40,622 nucleotides of DNA from Mucilaginibacter sp. L294 (GCF_001636615.1 NZ_LGEK01000043.1:1-40622), one strand, 5' to 3'. Shown: positions 32,163 to 40,328, counted from the first letter of the stretch. Made by a program: numbers and translations. Notes: generated by a model not told the origin, from the sequence alone.

Positions 32163-33950
32163 TTACTGCGTTTTTGCCCAGTCGTCCATTTTACTTTCTA
32201 AAACACTTAGGGGCATTGCGCCATCTTTTAATACCTGGTTATGAAATTCGGCCAGGTTAAATTTAGCGCCTAACTGTTTCTCATATCTTTTACGCAGTTC
32301 CAATATCTTTAAAGCACCGGTTTTATAACTTAATGCCTGTGCCGGGATGCCCATATAACGTTCAATTTCGGCAATGGCAGCGGGCTCGCTAATGGCTTCG
32401 TTATCCATAGAATATTTAACCGCCTGCTCGCGGGTCATGCCTTTGGTGTGGATGGCCACATCAACCACTAAACGAATGGCGCGGTGCATCTCGTCGCCCA
32501 AAGCGCCCATATGCTGATATGGGTCGGTATACAAACCAAGCTCTTTCCCTAACGATTCGCAATATAGTGCCCATCCTTCTGCATACCCGCTCTCGTTTAC
32601 CAAAAACCTGCGGAACTTTGGCAAGGTGTTGTTTTCTTGTGTTAACGAGATCTGGTAATGATGCCCCGGAATAGCCTCATGCAAAAACGTTGATTCCATG
32701 CCCGATGTGGTGTTAAACTTGGTAGCATCAACAATAGGTACGTAAAAAATGCCTGGCCTTTTACCATCTGCCGAGCCTGGGTTATACTCAATACTGGCAG
32801 ATTCTGCCCTGAACGCTTCTGTTTGCTTGATGATGAAAGGTGTTTTTGGCACGTTGTTAAACATCTTTTTTAAGTTCGGTTCCATTCGTTTGTGGATATT
32901 CTCAAAAGCGGCTAAAACATCGGCGGGTGTTTTATAAGGCATAAACCTGCGGTCGGTTCGCATATACTCAAAAAAGGCTTTTCTATCGCCTTTAAAGCCA
33001 ACCATGTTTTTGATGCTGTCCATCTGCTTACCAATACGGGCTACTTCACTTAACCCCGTTTGGTAAATTTCCTCGGGAGTGCGGTTGGTAGATGTTAGCT
33101 GTTTTACCAGGTAAGCGTATTTTGCCGCGCCATCTGTAACCGATGATAAACCCGATGTACTACGCGATTTTGGCAGGTACGTATTTTGCAAATAATCAGC
33201 AAGCCTTTTGTAGGCAGGCACTGCCGATGTTAGGATAGTTGTTTTGTAAGCATCGGTTATCGTCTTTTTATCCGCGGCAGAAAAATCTGCAGGTATGTTT
33301 TTTATAGGGTCGTAAAAAATGCTTTTGGTGGCATCGGTTACTACAAAGCTTTGCATTTGCGGTATCATTTTAACCACCAATGCCTTTGGCAATACCACAC
33401 CTGTTTTTATGCCTTTATCAAAATTAGCGATGGCGGTATCGGCCCATGGCGCAAACGCAGTAAGGCGTTTTAGCCAATCGTTATAATCCTTTACTGTTTT
33501 AAATGGCTGCGCGTTACCGCCCGATCCTAATTGGCCCATGGTTAGCGGGAAAGCAAACATCTGGTTAAACGGCATATACTCCAGGTGATATTTAAACCCA
33601 TCGATATTGGTTTGTGCTTCGTAAACAAAAATATCGTAGGATAGCTTATCGTTATCGTTCAGGTCTTCGCGTTTAAATGTTTTTACACTATCCAGGTAGG
33701 TCTGGTAAAAGTCCTTCGCCTTTTTTAAATAATCGGCAGCACCATAATTAGGCAACTGATCATTATAGCGCGTATCACCAATAAAAGTTGCGGTTACAGG
33801 GTCGAGTTTTAAGTAACCCTCATAATAGTTATCAAATAGTTTTCCGAGTTGTTTATTGCTATCGGCAGCAGCGGTAGTATTATCCGCTCCTTTTTGTTTA
33901 CAAGCTGCAAAAGTTGCAGCGATGCAAAGCATCATTAATACTTTTTTCAT
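32163..33950 (-). CDS. DUF885 lipoprotein, predicted zinc metallopeptidase
   Basis: The 595-residue protein has a lipoprotein signal peptide (lipobox AAC, cysteine 17) and a DUF885 domain covering most of the rest. The metal-binding signature HEAIPGHH (424-431) is followed by GYAEGWALYCE (about 455-465), giving the third ligand, as in gluzincin-like peptidases of this family. Conserved LDPVTATFIGDTRYND lies near the N-terminus. Members are thought to be periplasmic or surface carboxypeptidases. The frame is open to 34010 but the ATG at 33950 starts the signal peptide, so it is used. The SMUG2 gene follows after 14 bp. Confidence 0.9.
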   Translation of the reverse strand: MKKVLMMLCIAATFAACKQKGADNTTAAADSNKQLGKLFDNYYEGYLKLDPVTATFIGDTRYNDQLPNYGAADYLKKAKDFYQTYLDSVKTFKREDLNDNDKLSYDIFVYEAQTNIDGFKYHLEYMPFNQMFAFPLTMGQLGSGGNAQPFKTVKDYNDWLKRLTAFAPWADTAIANFDKGIKTGVVLPKALVVKMIPQMQSFVVTDATKSIFYDPIKNIPADFSAADKKTITDAYKTTILTSAVPAYKRLADYLQNTYLPKSRSTSGLSSVTDGAAKYAYLVKQLTSTNRTPEEIYQTGLSEVARIGKQMDSIKNMVGFKGDRKAFFEYMRTDRRFMPYKTPADVLAAFENIHKRMEPNLKKMFNNVPKTPFIIKQTEAFRAESASIEYNPGSADGKRPGIFYVPIVDATKFNTTSGMESTFLHEAIPGHHYQISLTQENNTLPKFRRFLVNESGYAEGWALYCESLGKELGLYTDPYQHMGALGDEMHRAIRLVVDVAIHTKGMTREQAVKYSMDNEAISEPAAIAEIERYMGIPAQALSYKTGALKILELRKRYEKQLGAKFNLAEFHNQVLKDGAMPLSVLESKMDDWAKTQ

Positions 33951-34042
33951 TACTATGATTTTGGTGTTTAAAGCTATACGTTTTTTTGATGGTAAACAAA
34001 GGTTTAGCATAATAGCCGGGGCGTTTCTATCACACCGTAAAG

Positions 34043-34819
34043 CTATACAGGCTTCTGCCCAAAGATCCGGCTCAGCATCTCATAAAGCTCAGGGTGCTTG
34101 GTTTGGAACTGTTCGGGTTTCTCAAAAAAGTATTCTGATACTACGGCGAAAAACTCAGCCTCGTTTGTTGTGGCGTACACATCAATATCCGACCGGCCCG
34201 CTTCTATCTTGTGGATCTCCTGGTGCATCATCCGTACCCATGGCTCTACATACTCATGCGGCAAAAAACCTTCGGGGATGCCATCTGTAGCGCCGTCGGC
34301 TTTATCAAGCAGGTGCACAAATTCGTGGATGCCTGTATTCTCTTTGCCATTATTTTTTGAGAAACCTTTTACCAGCGCGTTGCGTGATAATATCATTTGC
34401 CCATTCATGTACCCGGTGCCCACCATCCCCATAATGTTGCGGCCTTCGCCTTCGTTCCCTTCAAACTGAAAATCCTTATCAAAGGTATCGGGGTATAAAA
34501 GCACATTGGTAACGTTCCGGTAGGTCCAGTCTTTAAACGCGAAGATGGGGATCACCGCGCTTGAGGCTACCATCAGGCGGTCGGTATCGGTTAGCTCCAG
34601 CCCTACGCCTTCAATACGTACAGCATCTAAAAACTGCTCTATCTTATCTTCAAAATAAAGCTTATCCGTATCTGGTAGTTTGTTGTAATAATCGATATGC
34701 TGTGTTAGCAATTGCTTTTGCGCATCGGTTAGGATGGCTTGGGTAAGCACGCTGTTTTTTTTACGTTTAAATAGCGTAAAGCAGATGATAACAACTATTG
34801 CGATGATGAAGTATAACAT
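34043..34819 (-). CDS. MtfA-like zinc peptidase (M90)
   Basis: The 258-residue protein has one N-terminal membrane segment (about 2-17) and the MtfA peptidase domain: HIDYYNKLPDTDKLYFEDKI, FAFKDWTYRNVTNVLLYP, the zinc motif H165-EFV-H169 followed by LLDKADGATDG, and NEAEFFAVVSEYFFEKP with the third ligand. E. coli MtfA is a peptidase that interacts with the Mlc repressor; that role is not expected here because the pts system is absent from view. The frame is open to 34897, but those extra 26 residues are coded by the dispersed repeat at 34856, so the ATG at 34819, just before the membrane segment, is chosen. Downstream is the DUF885 gene, 92 bp away. Confidence 0.88.
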   Translation of the reverse strand: MLYFIIAIVVIICFTLFKRKKNSVLTQAILTDAQKQLLTQHIDYYNKLPDTDKLYFEDKIEQFLDAVRIEGVGLELTDTDRLMVASSAVIPIFAFKDWTYRNVTNVLLYPDTFDKDFQFEGNEGEGRNIMGMVGTGYMNGQMILSRNALVKGFSKNNGKENTGIHEFVHLLDKADGATDGIPEGFLPHEYVEPWVRMMHQEIHKIEAGRSDIDVYATTNEAEFFAVVSEYFFEKPEQFQTKHPELYEMLSRIFGQKPV

Positions 34820-34855
34820 GGTGGTGTTTGTTGGGAAGCAAGGTAATAAAAATAC

Positions 34856-34949
34856 CGTCATTGCGAGGAGCGATAGCGACGTGGCAATCTTCGACATGCC
34901 TGTAGCCTACTTTTCTATCGAAGATTGCCACGCTACGCTCGCAAGGACG
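34856..34949. repeat. Paired inverted repeat, CGTCATTGCGAGnAGC family
   Basis: The left arm (34856-34894) starts CGTCATTGCGAGGAGCGATA and ends GGCAATCTTCGA; the right arm (34918-34949) is its inverted, slightly shorter copy. CGTCATTGCGAG...GGCAATCT elements are widespread intergenic repeats in bacteria. The copy extends the open frame of the MtfA gene. Confidence 0.8.
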
Positions 34950-34980
34950 CGTGGGCCGCGTTAGCAATTGTTATTAAACA

Positions 34981-35012
34981 AAAATAGCGATGAGTAAACT
35001 CATCGCTATTTT
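34981..35012 (-). terminator. Terminator of the pdhA-pdhC operon, with an adjacent simple repeat
   Basis: A perfect 14-bp stem (AAAATAGCGATGAG and complement) with a 4-base loop is followed on the minus strand by TTTTTGTTT. Between it and the pdhC stop (35013-35047) lies a run of AAATTCGAAATTGAAAATTG variants, another dispersed simple element. Confidence 0.85.
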
Positions 35013-35048
35013 AAATTCGAAATTGAAAATTGGAAATCCGAAATTCAA

Positions 35049-36749
35049 TTATATCATCATCCTTACCGGTTCTTCCAGTAATGATTTTAAGGTTTGCAGG
35101 AATGCGGCACCCAGTGCGCCATCAACCACGCGGTGGTCGCAGCTTAGGGTTACCTTCATTACATTGCCAGGTACTACCGCGCCGTTTTTAACAACCGGCA
35201 CTTGTGCTATACCGCTAACGGCAAGGATACAAGCATTTGGTGTATTAATAATTGCGGTAAACTCGTCAACACCAAACATACCAAGGTTTGATATAGTAAA
35301 TGTTGAGCCTTCCATTTCGGCAGGTTGTAATTTTTTTGCTTTGGCTTTACCGGCAAACTCTTTAACCTCTTGCGAGATATGGCTTAACGATTTACCATCG
35401 GCAAATTTAATAACCGGTACCAGCAGGCCTTCGTCAACCGCTACGGCTACACCAATGTGTACATGCTCGTTAGTACGGATCTTATCGCCCAGGAATGATG
35501 AGTTAATAGCTGGGTGCTGTTTCAATGAAACTGCAACGGCTTTCACTACAAAATCGTTAAATGAGATCTTAACCGGCGCAACCTCGTTCATTTTGTTACG
35601 GGCAGCAATTGCCTGGTCCATATCAATCGACATGGTAACATAGAAGTGCGGCGCGGTGAACAAGCTTTCAGATAACCTGCGGCTAATAGCTTTACGCATT
35701 TGCGTAACGTTTCTCTCCGTAAATTTCTCTTCGCCTGTGTAAGTTGGCAATACAACCGGTGCTTTTTCGGCAGGGGCAGCTGCTGCTGCGCCTTCTTGCG
35801 GTTTAGCGGTTTCTGCAGGTTTTGCAGCTGGTGTAAAGCTTTCTATATCTTTTTTGATGATACGGCCGCCATCGGCGCTGCCTTTTACATCATTCAGGTT
35901 AATGCCTTTGTCTTTAGCTATTTTGCGTGCCAGCGGCGATGCTTTAACACGGCTATCATCTTCGGTTGAACCGGTTGACGTAGCTGTTGGTGCAGCATCA
36001 GATTTGGCAGCTGGTGCTTCTTCTTTACCTTCTTCAGCAGCAGGTGCTTCTGCAGGTGCCTCAGCACCGGTATCAGCATCTAATAAAGGCTGTATATCAG
36101 TACCTTCTTTACCTACAATAGCAATAATGCCGTTTACCTGTGCAGCTTCACCTTCTTTAACACCAATGTATAATAAGGTACCGGCCTCGTAACCCACAAC
36201 TTCCATGGTAGCCTTATCGGTTGCCACATCAGCTAATGAATCATCGGCTTTCACTTTGTCGCCAACCTTAAAGTTCCATTTTTCAATGGTTCCTTCGGTC
36301 ATGGTATCGCTAAGTAATGGCATACGTATTACAGTAGCCGGGATGCTTGAGGTATCAACCTTTGCTTTTGCAGGGGCAGCCTTTTCAGGCGCTGCGGTTG
36401 CGGCAGGTTTTTTATCTTCAGCTGCTGCAGGCTTAGCCTCTTCAGCAGGTTTTTCTTCAGTTTTTGCGGGTGCAGAACCGGCGCCATCTAACAGGGCTTT
36501 ATAGTCTTCACCCTCTTTACCTAAAACGGCAATAACGGCATCAACCGGCACGGCGCTACCTTCTTCAACACCTATATAAAGCAGGGTGCCGTCCTGGTAC
36601 GATTCAAAATCCATAGTGGCTTTATCGGTTTCTATCTCGGCCAATACATCGCCCGATTTTACCTTATCGCCAACTTTTTTATGCCATTTCGCCAATACCC
36701 CTTCGGTCATGGTATCGCTCATTTTAGGCATTTTAACTACTTCAGCCAT
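35049..36749 (-). CDS. pdhC: Pyruvate dehydrogenase complex E2, dihydrolipoamide acetyltransferase
   Basis: The 566-residue protein forms the core of the pyruvate dehydrogenase complex. In order it has two lipoyl domains with lysines K43 (ETDKATM) and K179 (ATDKATM), alanine/proline/lysine/glutamate-rich linkers, an E1/E3-binding domain (about 270-305: VKASPLARKIAKDKGINL), a second linker and the catalytic domain ending with the DHRVVDG motif near 540. It transfers the acetyl group to CoA. pdhA lies 41 bp upstream on the same strand; E1-beta and E3 genes are not in the window, an arrangement common in Bacteroidota. A strong terminator follows. Confidence 0.95.
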   Translation of the reverse strand: MAEVVKMPKMSDTMTEGVLAKWHKKVGDKVKSGDVLAEIETDKATMDFESYQDGTLLYIGVEEGSAVPVDAVIAVLGKEGEDYKALLDGAGSAPAKTEEKPAEEAKPAAAEDKKPAATAAPEKAAPAKAKVDTSSIPATVIRMPLLSDTMTEGTIEKWNFKVGDKVKADDSLADVATDKATMEVVGYEAGTLLYIGVKEGEAAQVNGIIAIVGKEGTDIQPLLDADTGAEAPAEAPAAEEGKEEAPAAKSDAAPTATSTGSTEDDSRVKASPLARKIAKDKGINLNDVKGSADGGRIIKKDIESFTPAAKPAETAKPQEGAAAAAPAEKAPVVLPTYTGEEKFTERNVTQMRKAISRRLSESLFTAPHFYVTMSIDMDQAIAARNKMNEVAPVKISFNDFVVKAVAVSLKQHPAINSSFLGDKIRTNEHVHIGVAVAVDEGLLVPVIKFADGKSLSHISQEVKEFAGKAKAKKLQPAEMEGSTFTISNLGMFGVDEFTAIINTPNACILAVSGIAQVPVVKNGAVVPGNVMKVTLSCDHRVVDGALGAAFLQTLKSLLEEPVRMMI

Positions 36750-36790
36750 ATACTGTGATGAATATTGTTAATATTTATAAATATAAGATA

Positions 36791-37786
36791 TTAGTCGCGT
36801 ATGTACGGATAATCCTGTTGTACATATACATCAGTATAAAGCTCTGATGCATCAGGCCAAGGCGATTCTTCAGCGAATTTAACCGCTTCTTCAACCTGTG
36901 CCTTAATTTTTGCGTCTATCTCTTCAAACCATTTCTCATCAGCGTAACCTTCTTTTTCGATAGCCAGCTTCACTGTTTCAATAGGATCTTTTGATTTGTA
37001 GCTTTCCAGTTCTTCCTTGGTACGATATTTTTGCGGGTCGCTCATGGAGTGGCCTTTAAAACGGTAAGTACGCATTTCAAGGAAAGTTGGGCCTTCGCCG
37101 CGGCGTGCGCGTGCTACAGCTTCGTCCATGGCGTTATGTACTGCAACCGGGTCCATACCATCAACAGGTGATGAAGGGATACCGTAAGGCAAGCCTAATT
37201 TGTAAATGTCTGTTTGTATGGTGGTACGCTCTACTGATGTACCCATGGCGTAACCATTGTTTTCGCAAACAAAAATTACCGGCAGTTTCCACAGCGCGGC
37301 CATATTAAAGGTTTCAGTTAAAGCACCCTGGCGTACGGCACCATCACCCATATAGGCGATGTTTACGTTATCGGTACCTTTATACTTTTCGGCAAATGCA
37401 ATACCTGCACCCATTGGTATCTGACCGCCTACAATACCATGCCCGCCATAAAAATGGTTTTCTTTGTCAAACATGTGCATTGAGCCGCCTTTGCCTTTTG
37501 AGCATCCGGTTGCCTTACCATACATTTCGGCCATGATAGCATTGGGGGATGTCCCTTTTGCTAAGGCATGTGCATGGTCGCGATAAGCAGTTATCAAACT
37601 GTCTTCGTGGCGTATAACAGACATGGCACCGGCTAATACGGCTTCCTGCCCAATATAAAGGTGGCAAAACCCGCGTATTTTTTGCTGACCGTATAATTGG
37701 CCGGTCTTTTCTTCAAACTTACGCATCAGGAGCATAGACTCGTACCACATCAGGTAGGTGTCTTTAGTTATTTCGATTGAACTCAT
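36791..37786 (-). CDS. pdhA: Pyruvate dehydrogenase E1 component, alpha subunit
   Basis: The 331-residue protein binds thiamine diphosphate and, with the beta subunit, decarboxylates pyruvate. Family motifs are IRGFCHLYIGQEA, SLITAYRDHAHALAKG, GSMHMFDKENHFYGGHGIVG, the GDG (147-149) of the thiamine-binding motif with CENNGYAMGTS, and YRFKGHSMSDPQKYR, the loop that is phosphorylated in mitochondrial enzymes. Length is typical for the alpha subunit. pdhC follows after 41 bp and both share the terminator at 34981. A TAnnTTTG box lies 30 bp upstream of the ATG. Confidence 0.95.
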   Translation of the reverse strand: MSSIEITKDTYLMWYESMLLMRKFEEKTGQLYGQQKIRGFCHLYIGQEAVLAGAMSVIRHEDSLITAYRDHAHALAKGTSPNAIMAEMYGKATGCSKGKGGSMHMFDKENHFYGGHGIVGGQIPMGAGIAFAEKYKGTDNVNIAYMGDGAVRQGALTETFNMAALWKLPVIFVCENNGYAMGTSVERTTIQTDIYKLGLPYGIPSSPVDGMDPVAVHNAMDEAVARARRGEGPTFLEMRTYRFKGHSMSDPQKYRTKEELESYKSKDPIETVKLAIEKEGYADEKWFEEIDAKIKAQVEEAVKFAEESPWPDASELYTDVYVQQDYPYIRD

Positions 37787-37815
37787 TTATTAAAAACAAA
37801 TTTCTATTGGAAGTG

Positions 37816-37823
37816 CAAATCTA
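37816..37823 (-). promoter_or_regulatory. -7 box for the pdhA-pdhC operon
   Basis: The minus strand reads TAGATTTG, an exact TAnnTTTG match, 29 bp before the pdhA ATG. No TTTG at 19-bp spacing was found. Confidence 0.5.
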
Positions 37824-38181
37824 ATTATATCCTGCAAATAACCGAAACTGCAACGAATTTGTTAGCATGATTTAATTAAATTTTTAAACTGCCATTCCAA
37901 TGCATGCATAGCATTTTTACAAAAAGCGAAATAACATTTGGATGTGGTGTAAAATGTACGCTTTTTAAGAACGCGAAACTCCGGTTTTCCACAATATTCT
38001 TTTTACAAAAAATCTTGATAATTAAGACGGGGACAATGTCCGCTACCATCCAAACCAGCCTGTTTCTCCCCACTTTTAACCCTCGTTTAAGTTATTATCT
38101 ATAGGATAAATTTAACATCCCTACCCATAAGCCCTGCAAACCCAATATACTTCGATATCTGAAGATAATTTCAACAGCGGA

Positions 38182-38215
38182 AATTATTAACACTTTAACG
38201 ATATAATTATTAACA
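38182..38215. repeat. 11-bp direct repeat upstream of the NlpC/P60 promoter
   Basis: AATTATTAACA occurs at 38182-38192 and 38205-38215 (23-bp period, about two helix turns), roughly 50-85 bp before the -33 box of the NlpC/P60 gene. It may bind an activator. The rest of the 580-bp pdhA-NlpC/P60 gap (37824-38180) shows no credible coding frame. Confidence 0.35.
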
Positions 38216-38265
38216 ATGGTTAAAAATATTGCTTAAATCATTGCAGAAAAAAATGTCGCTTTTAA

Positions 38266-38296
38266 TTTGGTAGTTTAAAAATATTGGATAGTTTTG
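38266..38296 (+). promoter_or_regulatory. Full Bacteroidota promoter of the NlpC/P60 gene
   Basis: TTTG (38266-38269), a 19-bp spacer and TAGTTTTG (38289-38296) match both consensus elements with the standard spacing, the only such pair noticed in the window. The -7 box lies inside a perfect inverted repeat TTGGATA/TATCCAA (38284-38303), a candidate operator. Transcription would start near 38303, leaving a leader of about 65 bases. Confidence 0.75.
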
Positions 38297-38330
38297 TATC
38301 CAACAATAGACACACTGTCCAATTTAATAA

Positions 38331-38358
38331 TAATTTGTTGCCCTGATTCAACAAATTA
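38331..38358 (+). promoter_or_regulatory. Leader hairpin just upstream of the NlpC/P60 ribosome-binding site
   Basis: A perfect 10-bp stem TAATTTGTTG/CAACAAATTA with an 8-base loop ends 1-2 bases before the AAGAGG-type ribosome-binding site (about 38359-38363), 10 bases before the ATG. It could protect the transcript 5' end or modulate translation. Confidence 0.5.
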
Positions 38359-38368
38359 AAGAGGTTAA

Positions 38369-38950
38369 ATGAAGAAAATTACACTTGCTATTGCACTATT
38401 TCTGAGCGTTTTAGCTGCTCAAGCTCAAACAAAAAATGTTCCAAATCAGGTAGCTGATAAAGAAGAACAGGAAAGCTTAGCGAAAGATTATCTTTCTCAA
38501 ATTATGGGCGTTGCGGTATCTGCAACCTCAAACATGAAACTTTTTCATTTTGTATACGATTGGATCGGCACCCCTTACCGTTTTGGTGGCAGCTCACGCA
38601 AAGGCATTGATTGCTCTGCATTTACAAAACAATTGTACAGTGATGTATTTAACCTAACCATCCGCCGTAGCTCTCGTGATATTTTTAGCATGGTAAACCC
38701 TGTTAATAAAGATGACTTGAAAGAAGGCGACCTGGTTTTCTTTAAAATTCACAGTCGTAGTATATCACATATTGGTATTTACCTTGGCAATAACAGGTTT
38801 GCACACGCATCATCACGAGGTGTTGCCATAAGCAGCCTTGATGATGCTTACTACAGCCGCTACTTTTATAAAGGCGGCCGTTTGTTAGAATCATTTAAAA
38901 ATGAACTTTCAACGGCATCAGCATCTGCTGACGACGAACCAGCTAACTAA
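38369..38950 (+). CDS. Exported NlpC/P60 peptidoglycan hydrolase
   Basis: The 193-residue protein has a signal peptide (about 1-20, ending AAQAQ) and an NlpC/P60 domain with catalytic C82 in GIDCSAF, H134 in ISHIGIYL and H146 in RFAHASSRG; YRFGGSSRKG precedes the cysteine as usual. Such enzymes cleave D-glutamyl-meso-diaminopimelate bonds in peptidoglycan stem peptides in the periplasm. The C-terminal tail (STASASADDEPAN) is short and disordered. The gene has the best promoter in the window, a leader hairpin, a good ribosome-binding site and its own terminator, suggesting strong or tightly controlled expression. Confidence 0.93.
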   Translation: MKKITLAIALFLSVLAAQAQTKNVPNQVADKEEQESLAKDYLSQIMGVAVSATSNMKLFHFVYDWIGTPYRFGGSSRKGIDCSAFTKQLYSDVFNLTIRRSSRDIFSMVNPVNKDDLKEGDLVFFKIHSRSISHIGIYLGNNRFAHASSRGVAISSLDDAYYSRYFYKGGRLLESFKNELSTASASADDEPAN

Positions 38951-38973
38951 ATAAACCTAAATTAATATCTCTG

Positions 38974-39005
38974 ATCCTTTCACTAACCATGAAAGGATTT
39001 TTTTT
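38974..39005 (+). terminator. Intrinsic terminator between NlpC/P60 and CapA genes
   Basis: A perfect 9-bp stem ATCCTTTCA/TGAAAGGAT with a 7-base loop is followed by eight T residues. The last T is 8 bases before the CapA ATG at 39014. Confidence 0.88.
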
Positions 39006-39013
39006 GCCCCAAT

Positions 39014-40138
39014 ATGAAACCCCGGTTAACCTTATTTTTAATTATTAACATAGCTGTAGCCGCCTGCATTAACCCAAATGCGGGTAAACGGGTAACTACC
39101 CAACCAGAAGCGACACCTGCCATTACAGATACCATACAGAAAAAACCGGTTGATACTGCTATTAACATTACTGCCGTTGGCGATATCATGCTGGGATCGT
39201 CATACCCTGACAGTACATACCTGCCGCCCAATGATGCCCTGAATAGTTTTAAGCCTGCTTTAGAACATCTGCGCAAAGCCGATATTGCTTTTGGCAACCT
39301 TGAGGGGGTATTGTTAGATACCGGCGCACCGGTTGGGTACAAACTACGGTTTAAGCATAAGGGATATTTATTCAGGATGCCGGCAAAGTACGGCGCCGTT
39401 TTTAAAGATGCCGGTTTTGATATTTTAAGCGTGGGTAACAACCACTCGAATGATTTTGACCTGGCCGGCCGCAAAAGCACTATTAAAATTTTAGATAGCC
39501 TGGATATCCATACCGCGGGTTTTAAAAGCCATCCATCAAAAACATTTACAGTAAATGGTGTTAAATATGGGTTTTGTGCTTTTTCGCCAAATGGGCAAAC
39601 GGTATCATTGCTTGGCATAGCCGCCGCGAAACAGATCATCCGCGACCTAAAAGCCAACAGCGACATTGTTATCGTATCTTTCCATGGCGGTGGTGAGGGT
39701 ACCGATTACGAACATGTGCCTGATTCCGCTGAAATTTTTAAAGGTGAGAACCGCGGCAACCTGCGTCTTTTTACCCATGCCGCTATAGATGCCGGCGCCG
39801 ATGTAATACTGGGTAATGGCCCGCATGTAGCCCGGGCTATGGAACTTTACAAAAACCGTTTAATAGCTTACAGCCTGGGTAATTTTGTAACTTATAAAGG
39901 AGTGAGTGTAAGCGGCATATGCGGCTTGGCGCCTCTATTAAAACTCCGCATCAGCAAAAAGGGCGATTTTTTGGGCGGGCAGATCGTATCATACCGCCAA
40001 ATACATGATAAGGGCTTGCTGATAGATACGCTAAACCGTGCTGCTTTGCGCATAAAAGCATTAACCGAGGCCGATTTTATACAGCCCGGTTTAAGCATTT
40101 CGGCTTCGGGGCAAATAACGCCGTTAACTATTAACTAA
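39014..40138 (+). CDS. CapA-family lipoprotein (PgsA-like metallophosphatase fold)
   Basis: The 374-residue protein has a lipoprotein signal peptide (VAAC, cysteine 18) and a PGA_cap domain with the calcineurin-like metal motifs: AVGDIMLG, FGNLEGVLLD, SVGNNHSNDF, VSFHGGGEG and DVILGNGPHVARAME, then IAYSLGNFVTY. CapA/PgsA of Bacillus acts in poly-gamma-glutamate export, but most members in Bacteroidota have unknown roles in the envelope. No capB or capC genes adjoin. The start lies only 8 bases after a terminator, so either some read-through occurs or a promoter overlaps that terminator. Its stop overlaps the stop of the small membrane protein gene on the other strand. Confidence 0.9.
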   Translation: MKPRLTLFLIINIAVAACINPNAGKRVTTQPEATPAITDTIQKKPVDTAINITAVGDIMLGSSYPDSTYLPPNDALNSFKPALEHLRKADIAFGNLEGVLLDTGAPVGYKLRFKHKGYLFRMPAKYGAVFKDAGFDILSVGNNHSNDFDLAGRKSTIKILDSLDIHTAGFKSHPSKTFTVNGVKYGFCAFSPNGQTVSLLGIAAAKQIIRDLKANSDIVIVSFHGGGEGTDYEHVPDSAEIFKGENRGNLRLFTHAAIDAGADVILGNGPHVARAMELYKNRLIAYSLGNFVTYKGVSVSGICGLAPLLKLRISKKGDFLGGQIVSYRQIHDKGLLIDTLNRAALRIKALTEADFIQPGLSISASGQITPLTIN

Positions 40139-40320
40139 GCTTCGTCTTTAGTATTACGGATAAGGCTGATACCTGTAAAAAAGAAAATGATGGCTATTAA
40201 GCCAACCACAATTAAGGTAGTAGCTGCACCCGTATGCTGAATTATTTGCACACCGGTATAAATAAGGCCTATAATACCTAATACTGTAAGTATAGCACCA
40301 AAAGTACGTTTTAAGTTCAT
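40135..40320 (-). CDS. Small two-pass membrane protein
   Basis: The 61-residue protein has two hydrophobic helices (about 8-28: AILTVLGIIGLIYTGVQII and 34-53: TTLIVVGLIAIIFFFTGISL), a basic N-terminus (MNLKRTF) and a charged tail (RNTKDEA). It resembles the short membrane proteins common in Sphingobacteriaceae; no family function is known to me. It converges on and overlaps the CapA stop by 4 bases. A 9-bp inverted repeat lies just upstream of its start. Confidence 0.75.
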   Translation of the reverse strand: MNLKRTFGAILTVLGIIGLIYTGVQIIQHTGAATTLIVVGLIAIIFFFTGISLIRNTKDEA

Positions 40321-40328
40321 GTTATATA

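Noticed and set aside
39892..40098. Antisense open frames inside CapA, and similar frames inside the hybrid kinase and other genes
   Set aside because: They are shadows of well-supported coding regions on the other strand.
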